The notes under the pieces were generated by a model. The model made no database searches. It saw only the letters and a list, made by a program, of their open reading frames with translations, and was not told the DNA's origin. The position numbers and the translations under genes are program-made. 64,000 nt of DNA from Streptomyces hygroscopicus. GTDB lineage: Bacteria > Actinomycetota > Actinomycetes > Streptomycetales > Streptomycetaceae. The DNA lies in the NCBI GenBank assembly GCA_002021875.1, contig CP018627.1, positions 9,486,001 to 9,550,000 of the forward strand. The letters run 5' to 3'. Positions within the stretch are counted from its first letter, which is position 1. Every line of letters starts with the position of its first letter. Of this stretch, positions 41,620 to 49,498 are shown one piece after another.

Positions 41620-42378
41620 ATGCCGCAGGTGATGGGCGATACGGACTACGGGCCGGTCGGCGTCGGTTACACGCGTGTCCGCCGCACCGACCCGCGGATC
41701 GCCGCCCTGGTCCATGCCGCACTCGGCGACGCCCGCACGGTGGTCAACGTGGGCGCTGGGGCGGGATCGTACGAACCCGCCGAACGCCACGTCCTGCCCG
41801 TGGAACCGTCGGCGGCGATGCGCGCCCAGCGCCCCGCGCACCTCGCCCCGGCCATCCATGGCGTCGCCGAGCAACTCCCCTTCGACGACGACTCGGTGGA
41901 CGCGGCCATGGCCATGGTGACGGTCCACCAGTGGCCGGACCCGGTGACCGGGCTGCGCGAGATGCGCCGTGTCGCACGCGGACCGGTGGTCGTGCTGACC
42001 TTCGACGGCGACGAGCTGGGACGCCTGTGGCTGATGGACTACGTACCCGAACTCCAGCGCGCCGAGTCCGCCCGCTACCCGGCGATCGCCACCATCACCG
42101 ACGCCCTCGGGCCGAACACCGAGGTCCACCCCGTGCCTGTTCCCATCGACTGCGTGGACGGCTTCACCGAGGCGTTCTACGCCCGCCCCGAATCCTTCCT
42201 CGACCCTGCGGTTCGTCTCGCCCAGTCCGCGTGGGGCTTCATCGAACCCGGGGTGGCGGAGCGCGCGATGGCCGCGTTGGCCGCCGACCTTGCCTCGGGT
42301 GCCTGGGACGAGCGGTACGGGCACTTGCGCACCGAGCCGGAGTTCGACGGGGCGGTGCGGCTGATCGTGAGCCGTTGA
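41620..42378 (+). CDS. Class-I SAM-dependent methyltransferase
   Basis: A 252-residue protein: DYGPVGVGYTRVRRTDPRIA, motif I VVNVGAGAGSYEP, the acidic end of strand 2 read as VLPVEPSAAMRAQRP, and AEQLPFDDDSVDAAMAMVTV with HQWPDPVTGLREMRRV. It belongs to the UbiE/Methyltransf_11 type. ATG 41620 has GGAGAGGAA upstream, 46 bp after the fusion gene. The target is unknown. Confidence 0.9.
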   Translation: MPQVMGDTDYGPVGVGYTRVRRTDPRIAALVHAALGDARTVVNVGAGAGSYEPAERHVLPVEPSAAMRAQRPAHLAPAIHGVAEQLPFDDDSVDAAMAMVTVHQWPDPVTGLREMRRVARGPVVVLTFDGDELGRLWLMDYVPELQRAESARYPAIATITDALGPNTEVHPVPVPIDCVDGFTEAFYARPESFLDPAVRLAQSAWGFIEPGVAERAMAALAADLASGAWDERYGHLRTEPEFDGAVRLIVSR

Positions 42379-42422
42379 CCCGCAGTGTGTGTTTCTGATC
42401 CCCGGAGTATCTGAAGAGGCTT

Positions 42423-42983
42423 ATGAACGCGCCAGCTCGCCGTATGGACGCGGTGCAGAACCGGACCCGCATCGTGGAGGCTGCCCGCGCGGCCCTCGCC
42501 GAGTCCCCCCACGTCCGCCTCAACGAGATCGCCAAGCGCGCCGGCGTAGGGCAGGGAACGCTGTACCGGAACTTTCCCAACCGCGAAGCGCTCCTCACCG
42601 AGGTCTACCGGCGCGACGTCGGAGACCTCGTGGCCGCCGCCTCCGCGCTGCTGGCGGAACACGAGCCCGTGGAAGCCTTGCGGCACTGGCTGGACCGAGT
42701 GATCGACTACGCCGAGATCAAGTACGGCGTCCTGGCGGCGCTGGAACCGGCGGCGTGGCAGGACCTTGTCGCTCACAGCCAGAATCCCATCGAAGGTGCC
42801 CTCGCTCACCTGCTGGACGCCGGGAAAGCGGCCGGTTCCCTCCGCACGGATGTGGGCGCTCCCGGGGTGCTCCTGCTCATCGCCTACCTCGGCCGACTGG
42901 ACCGGGATGAGTGGGAGCCAACGGCACGGCCTCTGATGAATGTCATCCTCGACGGTCTTCGTCGACCGGACGCGGACCGGTGA
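42423..42983 (+). CDS. TetR-family regulator
   Basis: A 186-residue protein. The helix-turn-helix is HVRLNEIAKRAGVGQGTLYR with NFPNREALLTEVYRR, and the helical ligand-binding half includes LRHWLDRVIDYAEIKYGVLA, the pattern of the SbtR-like TetR C-terminal domain. ATG 42423 starts 44 bp after the methyltransferase stop, so it may be cotranscribed. The ligand is unknown. Confidence 0.92.
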   Translation: MNAPARRMDAVQNRTRIVEAARAALAESPHVRLNEIAKRAGVGQGTLYRNFPNREALLTEVYRRDVGDLVAAASALLAEHEPVEALRHWLDRVIDYAEIKYGVLAALEPAAWQDLVAHSQNPIEGALAHLLDAGKAAGSLRTDVGAPGVLLLIAYLGRLDRDEWEPTARPLMNVILDGLRRPDADR

Positions 42984-43286
42984 GGGCAGAGGGGGATCGG
43001 ACCGGAGACTGGGCGCTGGACGCGCTGTGTCACTGACGCGTACTCACGAACGGCGTGGTCGTCCCATCGGCGACATCGCCGAGAACGCCTGGCCGATCCG
43101 CGCCGGCAGACGCCGATCGCGGGCACGGGGTTGTCCGGCACATCGACTCCCCGGAGGGCGCGCCGGGCGCGATCGCGGGGTAGGGAGAGGTCAGCGAAGC
43201 GCACGCCGGTCCGCCGTCCCGCAGGGCGTTCGCAGTATGTCGGCACACCCGCACCCTGGGGGCGGGCCCGGTCGTGGAGGTCGTGA
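42984..43286. other. 303-bp region without an assignable gene
   Basis: The minus strand contains RFADLSLPRDRARRALRGVD in an open frame, which may be a decayed coding relic, but I cannot identify it. The last 40 bases before 43287 carry GTCGTGGAGG, the ribosome site of the LysR gene. Confidence 0.4.
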
Positions 43287-44219
43287 ATGCTGCTGCGCCA
43301 GTTGGAATACCTGGTCGCGCTGGCCCGGGAGCGCCACTTCGCCCGTACCGCGGACGCCTGCTACGTCTCCCAGCCGTCGCTGTCCGCGGCGATCCGCCGC
43401 CTCGAACACGAACTGGACGTTCCGATCGTGCGCCGCGGGCGACGGTACGAGGGACTCACCCCCGAGGGCACGGTGGTGCTCGCCTGGGCCCACCGCATCC
43501 TCGCCGAACGCGACGGGCTGCGACAGGAACTGTCGGAGCTGGGTGACGGCCTCACCGGCACGCTCCGCCTCGGAGTGATCCCTACCGCGCTGCCCGTCGC
43601 GTCCCTCCTCACGACCCCCTTCTGCGAGAGCCACCCGCGGGCCCGGGTGAGCATCGCGTCGCTGTCCTCGGCCGAGATCACGCACGGGCTCGCCGAGTTC
43701 GAACTGGACGCGGCGATGACGTACCTCGACGACGACACCCTGCGCGGCCTGCGCCGACTCCCGCTGTACGAAGAGCGGTACGTCCTCCTCACCCCCGTCG
43801 ACGGACCGCTCGCCACCGCGTCCACGGCCCGCTGGGCGCAGGCCGCCGCGCTCCCGCTGTGCCTGCTCGGGCCACGCATGCGCAACCGCCGCATCATGGA
43901 CGAATGCTTCGCCGCCGATGGCGCCGTCGCCACGCCCGCGATCGAGTCGGACAGCGTGGCCGGGCTGTACGCCCAGCTCCCCGGCAGCCGCTGGTCCAGT
44001 GTGATCTCACACGCGTGGCTGTACATGTTCGGCGTACCGGAAGGCATGCGCGTGGTGCCCCTGGACGGCCCCGCCCACGCTCCGCGCGTCGGACTGGTCA
44101 CCGGCCCCGACGACCCGCCCTCCGTGCTCGCCGGTGCCCTGCTGACGGTGGCCGGGGAGGCGGGCGTACGGCAGGCGCTGGACGCACTCCTGCGCACCTA
44201 CCTCGCCGGGCAGGGCTGA
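43287..44219 (+). CDS. LysR-family regulator next to formate dehydrogenase
   Basis: A 310-residue protein. The helix-turn-helix is HFARTADACYVSQPSLSAAI with RRLEHELDVPIVRRGRRYEG. The effector domain includes LRLGVIPTALPVASLLTTPF, LYEERYVLLTPVDGP and a C-terminus with IESDSVAGLYAQLPGSRWSS. ATG 43287 follows GGAGG. A T-N11-A inverted repeat overlaps its stop codon, directly upstream of the formate dehydrogenase promoter, so it is the probable activator of that gene. Confidence 0.92.
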   Translation: MLLRQLEYLVALARERHFARTADACYVSQPSLSAAIRRLEHELDVPIVRRGRRYEGLTPEGTVVLAWAHRILAERDGLRQELSELGDGLTGTLRLGVIPTALPVASLLTTPFCESHPRARVSIASLSSAEITHGLAEFELDAAMTYLDDDTLRGLRRLPLYEERYVLLTPVDGPLATASTARWAQAAALPLCLLGPRMRNRRIMDECFAADGAVATPAIESDSVAGLYAQLPGSRWSSVISHAWLYMFGVPEGMRVVPLDGPAHAPRVGLVTGPDDPPSVLAGALLTVAGEAGVRQALDALLRTYLAGQG

Positions 44220-44234
44220 TAGCCGTCGCCTATC
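44218..44234. promoter_or_regulatory. LysR box upstream of formate dehydrogenase
   Basis: GATAG-N7-CTATC, a perfect inverted repeat fitting T-N11-A (T 44220, A 44232), lies 90-106 bp before the dehydrogenase ATG. Confidence 0.65.
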
Positions 44235-44323
44235 CGGGCATAGTGAGTTTCGCTTTGACCAGGGCAAACGATGCCGGGGATGGTGAATCGCATTCGCCGA
44301 CACCGCAGTTGAGGAGCCGCGAC

Positions 44324-45484
44324 ATGGCCAAGGTTCTCTGTGTCCTGTACGACGACCCCGCCGACGGGTACCCGACCACATACGCCCGTGACGACCTCCC
44401 CGCGATCGGCCACTACCCCGGTGGCCAGACGACCCCCACCCCCGAGGCGACCGACTTCACCCCCGGCCACCTGCTCGGCAGCGTCTCCGGTGAACTCGGC
44501 CTGCGCGACTTCCTGGAGAAGGCCGGGCACACCCTCGTGGTCACCTCCGACAAGGACGGCGACGGATCGGTCTTCGACCGCGAACTGCCCGACGCGGACG
44601 TCGTGATCTCCCAGCCGTTCTGGCCCGCGTACCTGACCGCGGAGCGCATCGCCGCCGCCAAAAACCTCAAGCTCGCCATCACCGCGGGCATCGGCTCCGA
44701 CCACGTCGACCTCGACGCGGCGGTCGCGCACGGGGTGACGGTGGCCGAGGTCACGTACTCCAACAGCATCAGCGTCGCCGAGCACGTGGTGATGATGACG
44801 CTGTCCCTCGTACGCAACTACCTGCCCTCCCACCGGATCGCCCGCGACGGCGGCTGGAACATCGCGGACTGCGTGGCCCGTTCGTACGACCTGGAGGGCA
44901 TGCACGTCGGCACGGTGGCCGCCGGGCGCATCGGACTCGCGGTCCTGCGCCGCCTCGCGCCCTTCGACGTGAAGCTGCACTACACCGACCGGCACCGGCT
45001 TCCCGAGGACGTCGAGCGCGAGCTGGGGCTGGTCTTCCACGAGAGCGCCGCCGACATGGTGCCGCACTGCGACGTCGTCACGATCAACGCGCCGCTGCAC
45101 CCGGAGACGGAGGGCCTGTTCGGCGATGAGCTGATCGGCACGATGAAGCGCGGCGCGTACCTCATCAACACGGCACGAGCGAAGATCGCCGACCGGGACG
45201 CCGTCGACCGCGCCCTGCGCAGCGGCCAGTTGGCGGGCTACGCGGGCGATGTCTGGTATCCGCAGCCCGCACCCGCCGACCACCCCTGGCGCACCATGCC
45301 GCACCACGGCATGACCCCGCACATCTCCGGGTCCTCCCTGTCCGCCCAGGCCCGCTACGCATCCGGCACCCGCGAGATCCTGGAGTCCTGGCTCGCCGAC
45401 CGCCCGATCCGCGACGAGTACCTGATCGTCGACAGGGGCGCCCTGGCCGGAACCGGCGCCCACTCCTACTCGGTCACCCAGTGA
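44324..45484 (+). CDS. fdh: NAD-dependent formate dehydrogenase
   Basis: A 386-residue D-2-hydroxyacid-dehydrogenase-family enzyme of the FDH group. It follows the Pseudomonas sp. 101 enzyme closely: LYDDPADGYPTTYARDDLPA, VISQPFWPAYLTAERIAAAK, the NAD motif HVGTVAAGRIGLAVLRRLAP, YTDRHRLPEDVERELGL, LAGYAGDVWYPQPAPADHPW and catalytic His in MTPHISGSSLSAQARYA. It oxidises formate to CO2 with NAD+ and is metal-free. ATG 44324 has GAGGAG upstream. The LysR gene directly before it is the likely regulator. Formate could come from C1 metabolism or the adjacent catabolic locus. Confidence 0.95.
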   Translation: MAKVLCVLYDDPADGYPTTYARDDLPAIGHYPGGQTTPTPEATDFTPGHLLGSVSGELGLRDFLEKAGHTLVVTSDKDGDGSVFDRELPDADVVISQPFWPAYLTAERIAAAKNLKLAITAGIGSDHVDLDAAVAHGVTVAEVTYSNSISVAEHVVMMTLSLVRNYLPSHRIARDGGWNIADCVARSYDLEGMHVGTVAAGRIGLAVLRRLAPFDVKLHYTDRHRLPEDVERELGLVFHESAADMVPHCDVVTINAPLHPETEGLFGDELIGTMKRGAYLINTARAKIADRDAVDRALRSGQLAGYAGDVWYPQPAPADHPWRTMPHHGMTPHISGSSLSAQARYASGTREILESWLADRPIRDEYLIVDRGALAGTGAHSYSVTQ

Positions 45485-45628
45485 CCGGCGGAGGCCACCG
45501 CCCGGCCCGCTCCAGCACGGTCGATGTGCACGTTCGCCGGCTTCACGTGGGTGGTGGCCTCCGGGCCGAGGAGGTCGCGGCGCCAGTGTGACGTGCGACC
45601 AGGACCACCGTCGTACAGGGAGACGCAC

Positions 45629-45697
45629 ATGCTCAGCAAGCAGGAAGCCGCCGCGGCCGTACGTCTCGACGGGAAATACCTGCCCTACCAGTGGTAG
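45629..45697 (+). CDS. Possible 22-residue peptide
   Basis: ATG 45629 is preceded by AGGGAG at a normal distance and opens a short frame, MLSKQEAAAAVRLDGK followed by YLPYQW and stop. It reads like the beginning of a longer protein, so it may be a truncated relic or a leader peptide. It lies between formate dehydrogenase and the PucR gene. I do not recognise it. Confidence 0.3.
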   Translation: MLSKQEAAAAVRLDGKYLPYQW

Positions 45698-45764
45698 TGA
45701 GTGCCCGTCCCACGATCCGGCGCGTCCTGCGCCGCACGGCATCCCAACCCGCCTCGCGCTCGGC

Positions 45765-46973
45765 TCAGCCGGTTTCCTCCGTCCGGGCGCCCCGTTCCCT
45801 GGCCCGCAGGGCGAGGGCGATCAAGGCGGCGTCCTCCGGGCGGCGGATGTCGTGGCCGGTGAGCTCGCAGAAGCGGGTGAAGCGGTGCTGCACGGTGTTG
45901 CGGTGGCAGTACACGGCCGCGGCCGTGTCGGCTATCGAGCCGTTCCCGGTGAGGTGGATGCGAACGGTGCGCAGCAGCCGGTCCTTCTCGGTGCCGGAGA
46001 CGTTCGGCCGGTCGAGTCCGCCGAGTACGTCGTCGGCGAGGTCGTGTGCGAGATCCGAGGTGTGGTGGACCAGGACGTCCAGCCAGCTTTCCCGCAGCCA
46101 CCTCGGCCCGCGGGCGTCCGCGGGAAGACTGCGCGCCGTGGTGATGGCCAGCCGGACCGCCCGCGGTACGTCGGCCAGCCGGCCGGCGGCGGACGCCACG
46201 CCACACGGTGTCTCCCCGAGGTGTCCCAGGACCGTGTGGGCCGTGGTGCGCGGCCCGCACTGGGCGGCGAGCACCACCGCCGAATCGAGGGCCTGCTGCT
46301 GCACCGGGACACCCGCGGTGCGCAGGTCCGCCGCGGCCCGGCGCAGAGCCGCGCCATACTGCGGGGCGGCCGCGGCGCACACGTACTCCCCACCGACCTG
46401 GAAGCCGAGTGCCAGCGCGGTGTCGCCCACCACGGTGGGGTTGCGGCCGTCGCACTCCATCAGACGGGCGAACCACATCTGGCGCTCGTCGTCGGCCAGC
46501 CGCCCCATCTCCAGCACCGTGCGCTGGTACGCGGTCATGATCCCGGTGACATGGCGCTCGACGGCCTCCCAGACGTAGTACGCGGAGGCCACCAGATGTG
46601 TCATGTTCCGGTCCTCGGCGCGCCGCACCAGGGCCGTCCACACCACGCGGAAGTCCAGCCGGGCCGCGTCCAGCAGGGACTCCAGCGGTACGCCCTGCCG
46701 GGCACGCCGGGTGCCGACTCGTTCGGACACCTCGGCGATGTGGTCGGGCACGGGTAGCTGGGCCACGGTGCGCAGCAGCATCTCCAGCGCGTGGCGTGCG
46801 GAGTCCCGGAAGTCCGGGTCCGGCACGCGGTCGGCGTAGCTCCGGCGGATGGGGCCCACCACGTCGATCCACAGCTCGATCAGCCCGTCGAGATCGTCCA
46901 GACACTCCCGGGCGAGCTCGGCGATGCGTGGGTCAGGGGGAGGGAAGGCAACCGGCGCATTGTGCATGTGCAC
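45765..46973 (-). CDS. PucR-family transcriptional regulator
   Basis: A 402-residue protein. The C-terminus has the PucR helix-turn-helix: LLRTVRIHLTGNGSIADTAA, AVYCHRNTVQHRFTRFCELT, GHDIRRPEDAALIALALRAR. The middle holds a GGDEF-like region, and the N-terminus an all-helical RsbRD/PucR_N-like domain (LIELWIDVVGPIRRSYADRV). The start is GTG 46973 or ATG 46967; neither has a strong ribosome site. The type member activates purine degradation in Bacillus. It is divergent from the urease-like operon with 115 bp between, so it is the presumed regulator of that pathway. Confidence 0.92.
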   Translation of the reverse strand: MHMHNAPVAFPPPDPRIAELARECLDDLDGLIELWIDVVGPIRRSYADRVPDPDFRDSARHALEMLLRTVAQLPVPDHIAEVSERVGTRRARQGVPLESLLDAARLDFRVVWTALVRRAEDRNMTHLVASAYYVWEAVERHVTGIMTAYQRTVLEMGRLADDERQMWFARLMECDGRNPTVVGDTALALGFQVGGEYVCAAAAPQYGAALRRAAADLRTAGVPVQQQALDSAVVLAAQCGPRTTAHTVLGHLGETPCGVASAAGRLADVPRAVRLAITTARSLPADARGPRWLRESWLDVLVHHTSDLAHDLADDVLGGLDRPNVSGTEKDRLLRTVRIHLTGNGSIADTAAAVYCHRNTVQHRFTRFCELTGHDIRRPEDAALIALALRARERGARTEETG

Positions 46974-47088
46974 GATTCTGGTCAGTGGATCGGATGCATT
47001 TCAACCTTGGCCGACCGCCATCCCCCCGGGATTCTGGTGTGACCTCGGGCGACACCCACCGGGGTCCGTCGTCCAGGAGGGCACCGCA

Positions 47089-47691
47089 GTGCATTTGACC
47101 CCTCGCGAGCTGGAACGGGTCCAGCTCTTCACCATCGCCGAACTGGCCCGCCGCCGCCGCGCGCGGGGCCGGCGGCTGAATGCCCCCGAGGCCATCGCGC
47201 TCATCTGCGACGAGGTGCTGGAGGCGGCCTGGGACGGGGCGAGCCTGGACGAGGTGATCGAGGCCGGACGGTCGCTGCTGACCGTGGACGACGTGCTGGA
47301 GGGGGTGCCCGCTCTCGTCGGCACGGTCCAGGTCGAGGCGCTGTTCCCGAGTGGCACCTCGTTGGTGGCGGTCGAGAATCCGATCACGGGTGGCGGTGAG
47401 GGCCCCGCGCCCGGCGCGGTACGTACGGCCGACGAACCGGTGGCGATCAACGCCGGACGACCCCGGTTGCGGCTGACGATCCGCAACAACGGCGACCGCA
47501 CCGTCTACCTCTCCTCGCACTACCCGCTCGCGGAGGCCAACGCCGCCCTCGAACTGGACCGCGAAGCCGCCGCCGGGATGCGGCTGGACGTCCCGGCGGG
47601 GACCGCCCTGGCCTTCGAACCGGGGACCGAACGTGAGGTGGACCTGGTGGCCGCCCGCCACGACGGAGATGAACAGGAGGAGTCGGCATGA
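47089..47691 (+). CDS. ureAB: Urease gamma/beta fusion subunit, non-canonical
   Basis: A 200-residue protein. Residues 1-100 are a urease gamma subunit (LTPRELERVQLFTIAELARR, LNAPEAIALICDEVLEAAWD, GVPALVGTVQVEALFPSGT). Residues about 115-190 are a beta subunit (TIRNNGDRTVYLSSHYPLAE, ANAALELDREAAAGMRLDVP, AGTALAFEPG). The linker GGGEGPAPGAVRT is short, and the beta part lacks the usual C-terminal stretch. GTG 47089 has AGGAGG at 47075-47080. The stop overlaps the alpha-like gene (ATGA). Fused gamma/beta subunits are known in actinobacteria; this one is shorter and more diverged than true ureases. Confidence 0.9.
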   Translation: MHLTPRELERVQLFTIAELARRRRARGRRLNAPEAIALICDEVLEAAWDGASLDEVIEAGRSLLTVDDVLEGVPALVGTVQVEALFPSGTSLVAVENPITGGGEGPAPGAVRTADEPVAINAGRPRLRLTIRNNGDRTVYLSSHYPLAEANAALELDREAAAGMRLDVPAGTALAFEPGTEREVDLVAARHDGDEQEESA

Positions 47692-49373
47692 CACGGATCG
47701 ACCGATGTACGTACAACGCCCTCTACGGCCCCACCACCGGTGACCGTGTCCGCCTGGGCGACACCTGTCTGTGGGTCGAGGTGGAGGCGGACGACGGCAC
47801 TCCCGGCGACGAGCTGCTGGGCGGCTGCGGCAAGACGGTCCGCGACGGGCTGCTGGCGTCCCCGCGTTCCGACCGTGCCTCGGCCCTGGACCTGGTGGTT
47901 TCCAGTGTGCTGCTGATGGACCCGGTCCTGGGTGTCCGCAAGACGGACATCGGCGTCAAGGACGGCCGGATCGTCGCGGTCGGCGGAGTGGGCAACCCGG
48001 ATCTGAGGCCGGTGGACTTCGCCATCGACTCGCACACCGCGATGGTCACCGGGGAGGGGCTGATCGCCACCCCGGGCATCGTCGACAGCCATGTGCATCT
48101 GTCCTCGCCCGAGGTCGCGCCCGCCGCGCTCGCCTCCGGTGTGACCACGGTGGTGGGCATGGGACTCGGCGGGGTCTGGGACATCGGCTGCAACCCGGCC
48201 CACAATCTGCACACCCTGATGAGCTCCTGGCGCGGCACTCCGCTCAATGTGGCCTTCCTCGGCCGTGGCTCCTCCAGCTCCCGTGCCCTGCTGGACGAGT
48301 CGGTGCTGGCCGGGGCCGGCGGATTCAAGATCCATGAGGACTTCGGGGCCACCCCGCGCATCATCGACACCTGCCTGGCCACCGCGGAACACGCGGATCT
48401 GCCCGTGGCGCTGCACACCGACTCGATGAACGAATCCGGCTATCTGCGCGACACCATCGGCGCCACCCGCGGCCGCACCGTGCACGCCTACCACGTGGAG
48501 GGCGGCGGCGGACACCCCGATCTGCTGGAGATCCTCTCCGAGCCGAACATCCTGCCGTCCTCGACCACCCCCACCATCCCGTACACGGCGAACACCGTCG
48601 GCGAGCTGTTCCCGATGACGATGACCGTGCACCGGCAGAACCATCACGTCCACAGCGATGTCGAGATCTCCCGCGGCCGCATCCGCGGCCACGCCATCGC
48701 CGCCGAGAACGCCCTGCACGACCTGGGCGCCATCAGCATCGTCAACTCCGACTCCATGGGCATGGGCCGGATCGCCGAGACCGTACGGCGCACCTGGCAG
48801 CTCGCCCACGTCCAGGCGCTGCGCGCGGGGGAGGGCGGAGTGGAGCGCCCCGCGAACGAGCGGGTGCTGCGCTACCTCGCCAAGATCACCCTCAATCCGG
48901 CGATCGCCCACGGCCTCGCCCACGAGGTGGGCACCGCCCAGCCCGGACGCCTCGCCGACCTCGTACTGTGGCACCCGGCCTGGTTCGGCACCAAGCCCGA
49001 GCTCGTCATCAAGGGCGGCTTCGTGGCCTGGGGCAACCGCGGCTCGGGATCAGGCTCGACCCGGCTCACCCAGCCCCGCACCTACGGCCCCTACTTCGGC
49101 GCTCTCGGCGACGCACCGTCCCAGCTGTCGCGGATCTTCGTCGCCCAGGCCGCCCTCGACGACACCAGGGCCCGCGCCGCACTGCCCGGGGGCTTGCGCT
49201 ACGCGGCGGTGCGCGGCGCCCGCGGACTGACCCGCGCCGACATGCTCCACAACACCGCCACCCCGCGCGTCGAGGTGCCCCGCGAACCCGCCCCCGTCCT
49301 CGTCGACGGCCTGCCCACCGCCACCGACGCCGCCACCGAACTGCCGCTCGCCCAGCTCCACCATCTGGCCTGA
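47688..49373 (+). CDS. ureC: Urease alpha-like amidohydrolase, flap cysteine replaced
   Basis: A 561-residue protein of urease alpha length. Nickel-site residues are in place: H135 and H137 (DSHVHL), carbamylated K214 with H216 (GGFKIHED), H243 (ALHTDSMNESGY), H269 (YHVEGG) and D355 (NSDSMGMGR). The glycine-rich loop is one residue shorter (EGGGGHPDLL for EGAGGGHAPDI). The mobile flap, normally MVCHHLD with catalytic Cys-His, reads MTVHRQN, so the Cys is V314 while H315 remains. No ureD, E, F or G gene is in the window. It probably hydrolyses a ureido or amide compound larger than, or different from, urea. Confidence 0.88.
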   Translation: MTRIDRCTYNALYGPTTGDRVRLGDTCLWVEVEADDGTPGDELLGGCGKTVRDGLLASPRSDRASALDLVVSSVLLMDPVLGVRKTDIGVKDGRIVAVGGVGNPDLRPVDFAIDSHTAMVTGEGLIATPGIVDSHVHLSSPEVAPAALASGVTTVVGMGLGGVWDIGCNPAHNLHTLMSSWRGTPLNVAFLGRGSSSSRALLDESVLAGAGGFKIHEDFGATPRIIDTCLATAEHADLPVALHTDSMNESGYLRDTIGATRGRTVHAYHVEGGGGHPDLLEILSEPNILPSSTTPTIPYTANTVGELFPMTMTVHRQNHHVHSDVEISRGRIRGHAIAAENALHDLGAISIVNSDSMGMGRIAETVRRTWQLAHVQALRAGEGGVERPANERVLRYLAKITLNPAIAHGLAHEVGTAQPGRLADLVLWHPAWFGTKPELVIKGGFVAWGNRGSGSGSTRLTQPRTYGPYFGALGDAPSQLSRIFVAQAALDDTRARAALPGGLRYAAVRGARGLTRADMLHNTATPRVEVPREPAPVLVDGLPTATDAATELPLAQLHHLA

Positions 49374-49498
49374 CCCGAGGCCACGCGCGCTCCCACCGCC
49401 CTGGCGCCGAGGTCACCGGCCACCCACCGCCCGCCCGCACGGCCGGTTCCTCCGTCCCCCGTAGCCGCCACCGGCTACCGCCGTCCCCTGGAGAACCC

